Positions 1 to 5,542 of a DNA stretch of 7,856 nt are shown here, piece after piece; position 1 is the stretch's first letter, and each line of letters opens with the position of its first letter. The stretch lies in assembly GCA_030620915.1 (NCBI GenBank), contig JAUXIR010000061.1, positions 1 through 7,856 on the forward strand. Reading direction: 5' to 3'. The notes beneath the pieces were generated by a model, which saw only the letters and a program-made list of their open reading frames with translations, was not told the DNA's origin and ran no database searches. The translations under genes and the position numbers were made by a program. The stretch comes from Geopsychrobacter sp. Its GTDB lineage: Bacteria > Desulfobacterota > Desulfuromonadia > Desulfuromonadales > Geopsychrobacteraceae.

Positions 1-95
1 AATAGAATAGTTTTTGAAAATCAACCTTCATCATTCAAACAAGCCACGCCGATCCCGGGCGAATACTATTTTAGATAAGTGGAACAAATTTGTTG

Positions 96-1082
96 ATGCC
101 TCTTGCAAAAGTAATCATTCTGCCCCTGGCCCTCCTGCTGCTGCTCGCTGGCTCAGGCTGGGCAGAACCGGTCACCATCAACTTCGGTCAGCTGTATGGC
201 CAGGATTCACTCAAGAGGAAAGCAGGCGAGTATTTTAAGCGATTGGTTGAACAAAGGTCGAACAATCGGATCCAGGTCAGGATCAGCCCTGCGGGACCGC
301 TGAGTCACCAGCACAGCCTTGAGGCGCTTAAGGCCAATAACATTCAGATGGCGGCACCTGAGATCTCGGAACTGTACACCCTGAGTCCGCAGCTGCGCCT
401 CTTCGATCTGCCGTTTCTCTTCGATGACGTCAAGCATCTGCACCATGTCATTGATGGTGAAGTCGGCACAGAGCTGCTTGAGAGCGCCAGTCAAGGTGAG
501 TTGGTCGCCCTCTCCTTCTGGGATAACGGATTCAGGCAGCTCACGGCCAACCGGCCCCTCAGACGACCGCTACAGGCTGCAGGGCTCAGCTTCCAGATCA
601 CGGGATCCGCTGTCCTCAAGAAACAATTCGCCAAACTGGGAGCTGAACCGCAAAGCGTACCCCCGGCGCAACTCTACTCTGCGCTCGCGGACAAAAGGAT
701 CGAGGGTCAGGAGAATACCTTGGCCAATATAGATCGGCAGAAGTTGTACCAGGTGCAATCGGACCTGACTATCAGTAACCACCGCTACACTGGCTACCTG
801 GTGGTGACAAACAGGCGTTTCTGGTCGCAACTGCCGGAGGACCTGAAGGTAATCGTCAAGGGGGCGATCAAAGACGCTGCCGAATACACCAGGGACATGG
901 CCGCCCAGATCAGCGCCGATGCACTAAAAAAAATCGCCGCCGCAGGCTCGATAGAAATACATCGGCTCTCGCCGGAAGAGAGAAGACTCTGGCGAGAGCA
1001 GCTCCAGGAGATCAACCCAAAGCCCTACAACCGAGTCAGTGCCGACCTCGTGCGCAAAGCGCGGGAAAAGCAAATAAGGTAG
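96..1082 (+). CDS. TRAP transporter solute-binding protein, DctP family (paralogue 1, altered ligand pocket)
   Basis: A DctP-family periplasmic binding protein of 328 residues, the usual family length. Residues 1-23 form a Sec signal peptide: one Lys, a Leu-rich core and a cut after GSGWA. The fold landmarks remain: FDLPFLF near 103-109, FWDNGFRQ near 141-148, GQENTLANI at 204-212 and SNH at 227-229. Three pocket segments differ from the two other copies in the window. FSHVV is replaced by FGQLY (30-34), the Arg of FRIMSS is Gln167 (FQITGS), and FSEVY is replaced by PAQLY. In the family that Arg makes a salt bridge to the ligand carboxylate, so binding of an ordinary dicarboxylate is doubtful (inference). 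It lies 80 bases before the next binding-protein gene and may be cotranscribed. I chose ATG 96; an in-frame TTG at 90 sits better behind the weak AAGTGGA at 77-83 and would add two residues. Family certain, ligand unknown. Confidence 0.93.
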   Translation: MPLAKVIILPLALLLLLAGSGWAEPVTINFGQLYGQDSLKRKAGEYFKRLVEQRSNNRIQVRISPAGPLSHQHSLEALKANNIQMAAPEISELYTLSPQLRLFDLPFLFDDVKHLHHVIDGEVGTELLESASQGELVALSFWDNGFRQLTANRPLRRPLQAAGLSFQITGSAVLKKQFAKLGAEPQSVPPAQLYSALADKRIEGQENTLANIDRQKLYQVQSDLTISNHRYTGYLVVTNRRFWSQLPEDLKVIVKGAIKDAAEYTRDMAAQISADALKKIAAAGSIEIHRLSPEERRLWREQLQEINPKPYNRVSADLVRKAREKQIR

Positions 1083-1112
1083 ACTGGTACATTCGTAAAA
1101 CAACTTATAGCT

Positions 1113-1133
1113 TTGTTGCTGTGTGAGCAACAA
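1113..1133 (+). repeat. Intergenic inverted repeat between binding-protein genes 1 and 2
   Basis: A perfect 8-bp dyad, TTGTTGCT / AGCAACAA, with a 5-base GTGTG loop, extendable by one T-G wobble. It lies in the 80-base gap, 29 bases before the next start codon. No T-run follows, so it is not a standard intrinsic terminator. It could be an mRNA hairpin protecting the downstream message, or a small operator. Function is not shown. Confidence 0.5.
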
Positions 1134-1162
1134 GAACTCAACCATTAGCACAGGAGAGAAAA

Positions 1163-2155
1163 ATGTCAAAAAGCAAGGCGTTACTGGTAAGTCTGATTGT
1201 TGCAGTGGCCCTGGTGGCTTCTGCATCGTTTGCGATGGCCAAACCCATCAAGATCAAGTTTTCGCACGTCGTTGCGGAAAACACCCCCAAGGGCCAGATG
1301 GCCAACAAATTCAAGCAACTGGTCGATGAGCGGCTGGCTGGCAAGGTTATCGTAGAAGTCTTCCCTAACTCTCAGCTCTTCGGTGACAACAAGGTGCTCG
1401 AAGCGATGCTGCTGGGCGACGTCCATCTGGCCGCCCCGTCCCTGTCCAAATTCAAAAAATACACCAAATCCCTACAGATCTACGACCTGCCCTTCCTCTT
1501 TACCGACATGGCCGCCGTCGAGAAGTTCCAGAAGGGTCCCGAAGGCCAGAAACTGCTGATGTCGATCAAGAGCAAGGGCCTTATCGGTCTCGGCTACCTG
1601 CATAACGGCCTCAAGCAGCTCTCCGCCAGCAGCCCGCTACGGGTTCCGGCCGATGCCAAGAACAAAAAATTCCGCATCATGAGCTCCGACGTACTGGCTG
1701 CCCAGTTTGAAGCAGTTGGTGCCATGCCGCTCAAGAAGCCGTTCTCCGAGGTCTTCACCCTGCTGCAGACCCGGGCGATCGACGGCCAGGAGAACACCTG
1801 GTCGAACATCTACTCGAAGAAGTTCTTCGAGGTTCAGCCCTACATCACCGAGTCGAACCATGGCGTCCTCGACTACCTGGTCATCACCTCGACCGAGTTC
1901 TGGACCGGCCTGCCTGACGACCTCCGTCCTCAGATCAAGAAGGCTCTGGACGAAGCAATCGTCTTCGGCAACAAGGTTGCGGCCCAAAAGGCAATTGCCG
2001 ATCGTCAGAAGATCGTCGACTCCAAGCGCTCTGAAGTTCTGGTCCTGACCGATGCCGAGCGCCAGCAGTGGGTCAAAGTCATGAAGCCAGTCTGGAAGCA
2101 GTTTGAAGACCAGATCGGCAAGAACTACATCGACGCGGCTATCAAGTCGAACTAA
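1163..2155 (+). CDS. dctP: TRAP transporter substrate-binding protein DctP, C4-dicarboxylate type
   Basis: Periplasmic receptor of a TRAP transporter, 330 residues. It binds the substrate and delivers it to the DctQM membrane complex encoded just downstream. Residues 1-27 are a signal peptide (two Lys, a hydrophobic core, cut after FAMA). The mature protein begins KPIKIKFSHVVAENTPKG, the classic DctP opening. Pocket landmarks are all present: FSHVV 33-37, HNGLKQLSA 147-155, FRIMSS with the carboxylate-binding Arg171, FSEVF 194-198, GQEN 208-211 and ESNHG 230-234. The sequence resembles the C4-dicarboxylate (succinate, fumarate, malate) DctP proteins of Pseudomonas as I remember them, so that substrate class is likely but not proven. 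The start is secure: AGGAG at 1152-1156 lies six bases before ATG. Its position directly before dctQ and dctM makes it the cognate receptor. The downstream hairpin may let it accumulate above the membrane subunits. Confidence 0.95.
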   Translation: MSKSKALLVSLIVAVALVASASFAMAKPIKIKFSHVVAENTPKGQMANKFKQLVDERLAGKVIVEVFPNSQLFGDNKVLEAMLLGDVHLAAPSLSKFKKYTKSLQIYDLPFLFTDMAAVEKFQKGPEGQKLLMSIKSKGLIGLGYLHNGLKQLSASSPLRVPADAKNKKFRIMSSDVLAAQFEAVGAMPLKKPFSEVFTLLQTRAIDGQENTWSNIYSKKFFEVQPYITESNHGVLDYLVITSTEFWTGLPDDLRPQIKKALDEAIVFGNKVAAQKAIADRQKIVDSKRSEVLVLTDAERQQWVKVMKPVWKQFEDQIGKNYIDAAIKSN

Positions 2156-2170
2156 GTAAACAGAATCACC

Positions 2171-2207
2171 TAAATCGCGGGTCTCAACCCTTGAGACCCG
2201 CGATTTA
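2171..2207 (+). other. Perfect 17-bp stem-loop in the dctP-dctQ gap (attenuator or mRNA-stabilising hairpin)
   Basis: The 17-base arm at 2171-2187 is exactly complementary to 2191-2207, leaving a 3-base CCC loop. It starts 15 bases after the dctP stop codon. Only three U residues occur in the 3' arm and no T-run follows, so full Rho-independent termination is unlikely. The likely role is as a 3' barrier that protects dctP mRNA from exonucleases, or as a partial terminator, giving more DctP than DctQM. Such intercistronic hairpins are known after binding-protein genes, as in malE-malF of E. coli. The structure is seen directly; the role is inferred. Confidence 0.75.
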
Positions 2208-2275
2208 CCAGACTTGATTCCAACCAAGATCGATGGACTCAAGGTAAATAGACAAGATTTTCATAAGGACAGAAT

Positions 2276-2836
2276 ATGCTGAACCGGATAGTTAACAGCC
2301 TGGAGGAGGCGATTATCTCCATCCTCCTGGCGTCAATGACCCTGTTGGTCTTCGTTGAGGTGGTCCTGCGCTTCGGCTTTGGAATCGGGATGATGTGGTC
2401 CCAGGAGCTGACGCTTCATCTCTCGGCCTGGATGGTCCTTTTCGGCGTTTCCTACGGGATTAAGGTAGGTTCCCACATCGGCGTCGACGCCCTGGTGAAG
2501 ATCTTATCGCCGAAAACCCGCCGGATCGTCAGTGGCGCGGCGGTCGTTGCCTGCCTGGGCTACTGCGGCCTCTTCATTCAGGGCGCCTGGGTCTATCTGG
2601 CCAAGATGCACATGATCGGCATCGAGCTTGAGGACATGCCGATCCCCAAATGGATCGGCCACAGCATTCTGCTGATCGGCATGGTGCTGATCGCCATACG
2701 CCTGCTGCAGCTCCTCTGGGCGATCTATACCGGCAAGGCCGATGGCTTCAAGCTTGCCGACGAAGCCAAGGACAGCATGCATCTGATCGAAGAGACCAAA
2801 GCCCAAGCCGCCAGTCAGAAAGGTGATTCAGCATGA
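2276..2836 (+). CDS. dctQ: TRAP transporter small membrane subunit DctQ
   Basis: Small integral membrane subunit (186 residues) of the TRAP transporter, which pairs with DctM in the inner membrane. Four hydrophobic segments are visible at about 13-33, 44-62, 84-108 and 127-150, the usual DctQ layout. Family features include Trp41-x-x-Glu44, the YGIKVGSHIGVD stretch at 60-71 that follows the second segment, and EDMPIPKW at 119-126 before the last helix. The C-terminal 35 or so residues are hydrophilic and charged, probably a cytoplasmic tail. The start is supported by AAGGA at 2265-2269, six bases before ATG. The gene follows dctP after a 120-base gap containing a strong hairpin and overlaps dctM by four bases, so translation of the two membrane subunits is probably coupled. 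Confidence 0.94.
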   Translation: MLNRIVNSLEEAIISILLASMTLLVFVEVVLRFGFGIGMMWSQELTLHLSAWMVLFGVSYGIKVGSHIGVDALVKILSPKTRRIVSGAAVVACLGYCGLFIQGAWVYLAKMHMIGIELEDMPIPKWIGHSILLIGMVLIAIRLLQLLWAIYTGKADGFKLADEAKDSMHLIEETKAQAASQKGDSA

Positions 2837-4230
2837 CCACAGTAGCACTCTTCTTAATTCTGCTCGTTTGTCTGCTGACAGGCATGCCGATCGCTTTTGC
2901 CCTGGGTCTCTCGAGTATCGGCACCATTCTGCTCTTCTCTGATTCCTCTCTGGCTTCGGTTGCACTGAAGATGTTCGAAGCCCTGTCGGAGCACTACACC
3001 CTGCTGGCAATTCCGTTCTTCATCCTGTCATCGGCGTTTCTTTCGACCGGCGGGGTTGCCCTGCGGATCATCAATTTTGCCATCGATTGCGTCGGCTGGA
3101 TTCGCGGCGGGCTGGCGATGGCCTCGGTTCTGGCCTGCATGATTTTTGCCGCGGTTTCCGGTTCTTCGCCAGCAACGGTTGCCGCCATCGGCTCGATCGT
3201 TATCACCGGCATGGTCAAGGCCGGCTATCCAAAGAGTATGGCCGCAGGGGTTATCACCAACGCCGGGACCCTCGGCATCCTGATTCCGCCTTCCATCGTT
3301 ATGCTGGTCTACGCCGCGGCGACCGAAGTTTCGGCCGCACGGCTCTTCATGGCCGGCCTGCTGCCAGGCCTGATGATGGGCAGCATTCTGATGCTGGCGA
3401 TCTATATCGTCGCGCGGGTCAAGAAGCTGCCAGCCCAGCCCTGGGTCGGGGCCAAAAAACTCATGCGATCGGGTTTCATCGCCAGTTGGGGCCTGATGCT
3501 GATCGTCATCGTCCTCGGTTCGATCTACGGCGGCATCTGCAGCCCGACCGAAGCGGCGGCCATCTCCTCGGTCTACGCCTTCCTGATCGCGCTCTTCATC
3601 TACCGCGACATGGGGCCGTTGAAAGGGGAAGCGTGGAAGAGAAAAGAAGATTCGATCCCCACCGCCGTCGTTCGCAACCTGCTACTGACACTCAAGGCCG
3701 TGCCGCTCTCGTTTATCCACAAGGATACGCGCAAGGTCATGATGGATGCCTCCAAGGTTTCCATCATGCTGTTGTTCATCATCGCCAACGCCATGCTCTT
3801 TGCCCATGTGCTGACTACTGAGCGGATTCCGCATCACATCGCCGAAATCATCATCGGCTGGGGTCTGCCGGCCTGGGGCTTCCTGATCGTGGTCAACATC
3901 CTGCTGCTGGTGGCCGGCAACTTCATGGAGCCTTCGGCGATCCTGCTGATCATGGCGCCGATCCTCTTCCCGCTTGCGGTCAAACTGGGGATCGACCCGA
4001 TCCACCTCGGCGTGATCATGGTTGTCAACATGGAGATCGGCATGATAACGCCGCCGGTCGGCCTCAACCTGTTTGTCACCTCCGGGATTACAGGAGAGAG
4101 CCTCACCTGGGTGCTGCGAGCAGCGTTGCCCTGGCTGATGCTGCTGTTGTTCTTCCTGATCCTGATCACCTATATCCCGCAGATTTCGCTCTTCCTGCCG
4201 GAGTATATCGATCACCTCAAGGGGTACTAA
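2833..4230 (+). CDS. dctM: TRAP transporter large membrane subunit DctM, with a longer central loop
   Basis: The large membrane subunit is the transport channel; it moves substrate released by DctP using the sodium or proton gradient. It has 465 residues and about a dozen hydrophobic segments in two similar halves. Signature stretches are AVSGSSPATVAAIGS (107-121), NAGTLGILIPPSIVM (143-157), GGICSPTEAAA (233-243), NFMEPSAILLIMAPI (363-377) and EIGMITPPVGLNLFV (401-415). Typical DctM proteins are near 425-430 residues. The extra length here falls at about 259-302, a basic hydrophilic loop between the halves that includes KGEAWKRKED. ATG overlaps the dctQ stop as ATGA, and AAAGGTGA at 2819-2826 is a good ribosome site. 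A strong terminator starts 22 bases after the stop, closing the operon. The DctM assignment is near certain; the C4-dicarboxylate substrate is inferred from resemblance. Confidence 0.96.
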   Translation: MTTVALFLILLVCLLTGMPIAFALGLSSIGTILLFSDSSLASVALKMFEALSEHYTLLAIPFFILSSAFLSTGGVALRIINFAIDCVGWIRGGLAMASVLACMIFAAVSGSSPATVAAIGSIVITGMVKAGYPKSMAAGVITNAGTLGILIPPSIVMLVYAAATEVSAARLFMAGLLPGLMMGSILMLAIYIVARVKKLPAQPWVGAKKLMRSGFIASWGLMLIVIVLGSIYGGICSPTEAAAISSVYAFLIALFIYRDMGPLKGEAWKRKEDSIPTAVVRNLLLTLKAVPLSFIHKDTRKVMMDASKVSIMLLFIIANAMLFAHVLTTERIPHHIAEIIIGWGLPAWGFLIVVNILLLVAGNFMEPSAILLIMAPILFPLAVKLGIDPIHLGVIMVVNMEIGMITPPVGLNLFVTSGITGESLTWVLRAALPWLMLLLFFLILITYIPQISLFLPEYIDHLKGY

Positions 4231-4252
4231 ATCCCGGTAATCGCATTGCAAT

Positions 4253-4287
4253 AAAAAGAAGGGAGGCATTTCGCCTCCCTTCTTTTT
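4253..4287 (+). terminator. Rho-independent terminator after dctM
   Basis: A perfect 15-bp stem has arms at 4253-4267 and 4273-4287, a 5-base ATTTC loop, and a GC-rich core GGGAGGC / GCCTCCC. The 3' arm ends in five T residues followed by GTT. This is a textbook intrinsic terminator 22 bases after the dctM stop. The matching A-run on the left arm means it could work in both directions. It separates dctM from the third binding-protein gene. Confidence 0.93.
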
Positions 4288-4339
4288 GTTCATTGATTGT
4301 TTCTACGGTACTGATTACACAGACTTTCTTCCGCACTAC

Positions 4340-4348
4340 TGATAAAAT
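4340..4348 (+). promoter_or_regulatory. Candidate extended -10 promoter element for the third binding-protein gene
   Basis: The string TGATAAAAT fits the extended -10 pattern TGnTATAAT, with five of six hexamer bases matching. It lies between the dctM terminator and the start codon at 4396, predicting a leader of about 40 bases. No convincing -35 hexamer is visible at the usual distance. A promoter is expected here because of the terminator upstream, but the exact site is a guess. Confidence 0.35.
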
Positions 4349-4386
4349 GGAATACAGATCCTTCACACTTCTTGAGTCTGATCATT

Positions 4387-4390
4387 GGAG
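4387..4390 (+). promoter_or_regulatory. Ribosome binding site fixing the start of binding protein 3
   Basis: GGAG lies five bases before ATG 4396. An in-frame TTG at 4372 would lengthen the protein by eight residues but has no such site and would put a longer segment before the signal-peptide core. This decides for ATG 4396. Confidence 0.7.
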
Positions 4391-4395
4391 CGACC

Positions 4396-5373
4396 ATGCA
4401 CCCTGTCAAATTCCTGCTGATTCTATCGGCATTGCTCCTTGTCATCACGCCACCCCTGCACGCCAAACCGATCACCATCAAATTCAGCCACGTCGTCGCC
4501 AAAGACACACCCAAGGGCAAAGCCGTTGCGTTCTTCAAGCAACGGCTCGAAGAACGCTCCGCCGGACGGATCAGGGTCAGGATCTACCCCAACGCCACGC
4601 TCTACGGTGACCGCGCTGCGCTCACGGCACTTCGCTCAAACAGCATCCAGATGGCGGCACCCAGCTTCGCCAAATTCACCGACCACAGCCCCCAGCTTCA
4701 GCTGTTCGACCTGCCCTTTCTGTTTCGCGACACCCAACATCTGCATCGGGTTCTCGACGGCGAAGTGGGCAACAGCCTGTTGCAGAAAACGAGCATCAAA
4801 GGGCTGCATGCCCTGGCCTTCTGGGACAACGGATTCAAGCAGATATCGGCCAACCGGCCACTGACTACCCCGGAAGATGCCGCTTCTCTCAAATTTCGTA
4901 TCATGAGTTCAAAGGTGCTTGAGGCGCAGTTTCGCACCCTCGGTGCCAACCCACAGATTCTGCCCTTCTCTGAGGTTTATGCAGCACTGCAACAGGGCAT
5001 TGTCGCCGGGCAGGAGAACACCCTGTCGAACATCTACACCAAGCGGCTCCACCTGGTCCAGACCGACCTGACGATCACCAATCATGGCTATCTCGGCTAC
5101 CTGCTGGTGACCAACGATATTTTCTGGCGGAAGCTCCCCGATGATCTCAAGCTGATCGTTTCGGAGGCCATCGCAAAGACCACCATTTTTGCACGCAGCA
5201 TTGCCGCGCAGGTCAACGCCAATTATCTGAAGAAGATCGAGTCGTCAGGCAAAATAACCGTGCATCATCTCACCCCGAACCAGCGGGCAGTCTGGCAAAA
5301 GAAGATGCGTGGCATCTACCCTGATTTCTACTATGTCATCGGCGAAGAATTGATCAAAAAATCTCAGGAATAA
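4396..5373 (+). CDS. TRAP transporter solute-binding protein, DctP family (paralogue 3)
   Basis: A complete DctP-family periplasmic binding protein, 325 residues. Residues 1-23 are a signal peptide cut after PPLHA; the mature end KPITIKFSHVVAKDTPKG closely matches that of the dctP product. All pocket landmarks are intact: FSHVV 30-34, FRIMSS with Arg168, FSEVY 191-195, GQENTLSNI 205-213 and TNHG 228-231. It should therefore bind a carboxylate ligand. In the middle and C-terminal parts it is closer to paralogue 1 than to dctP: both have FWDNGF, ANRPL, GQENTL and a DLTI-S/T-NH stretch, and similar ends with LKKI. It has no membrane-subunit partner in the window and is separated from dctM by a strong terminator, so it probably has its own promoter. 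It may feed the same DctQM, serve a distant one, or act with a sensor kinase; the sequence does not decide. Confidence 0.94.
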   Translation: MHPVKFLLILSALLLVITPPLHAKPITIKFSHVVAKDTPKGKAVAFFKQRLEERSAGRIRVRIYPNATLYGDRAALTALRSNSIQMAAPSFAKFTDHSPQLQLFDLPFLFRDTQHLHRVLDGEVGNSLLQKTSIKGLHALAFWDNGFKQISANRPLTTPEDAASLKFRIMSSKVLEAQFRTLGANPQILPFSEVYAALQQGIVAGQENTLSNIYTKRLHLVQTDLTITNHGYLGYLLVTNDIFWRKLPDDLKLIVSEAIAKTTIFARSIAAQVNANYLKKIESSGKITVHHLTPNQRAVWQKKMRGIYPDFYYVIGEELIKKSQE

Positions 5374-5377
5374 GCAT

Positions 5378-5414
5378 AAAAAACCAGGACACATTTATAG
5401 TGCTGCGATTTTTT
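5378..5414 (+). terminator. Candidate weak terminator after binding protein 3
   Basis: An imperfect hairpin five bases after the stop codon. CAG (5385-5387) and CAC (5390-5392) pair with GTG (5400-5402) and CTG (5403-5405) around a 7-base loop, with a 2-base GA bulge. Six A residues upstream face six T residues at 5409-5414. The stem is short, so termination may be partial. Confidence 0.45.
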
Positions 5415-5464
5415 CTTGGCGATTGAAAATGATGATTTGCGTGACCAGAGCCACCCTGACAATC

Positions 5465-5500
5465 AAAAAACCGAGATAGACTGACCCCTATCCTCAGTTT
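5465..5500 (-). terminator. Candidate Rho-independent terminator of ftsH
   Basis: Read on the minus strand, AAACTGAGGATAG pairs with CTATCTCGGTTT across an 8-base loop. This gives twelve pairs, with one G-U wobble and one bulged G. The second arm runs into six T residues (5465-5470 on the plus strand are AAAAAA). It lies 43 bases after the ftsH stop codon, as expected for an intrinsic terminator. Confidence 0.7.
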
Positions 5501-5542
5501 CGGATCCTGGCGTTAGGTGTGCGTTGCTATAAATCACTATGC

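Noticed and set aside
1..95. Promoter for binding protein 1
   Set aside because: AT-rich strings such as TACTAT at 64-69 exist but have no matching -35 at the right spacing, and the true promoter may lie beyond the left edge.
1083..1162. Sigma-54 promoter (GG-N10-GC) expected before DctB/DctD-controlled dct genes
   Set aside because: TGGTAC and TTGCT are both present in the gap, but their spacing does not give the required GG-N10-GC arrangement.
1637..2242. A 201-codon open frame on the minus strand opposite dctP
   Set aside because: It is a shadow of a strongly supported DctP gene, has a repetitive Asp/Leu/Val-rich composition, and shows no domain or ribosome site.
3087..3821. A 244-codon plus-strand open frame in another frame of dctM
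   Set aside because: It is an Arg/His/Asp-rich frame-shifted reading of a clear DctM gene.
3682..4293. A 203-codon minus-strand open frame opposite dctM
   Set aside because: It is rich in Asp, His, Gln and Arg with no hydrophobic core, as expected for the reverse of membrane-helix codons, and it begins inside the terminator.
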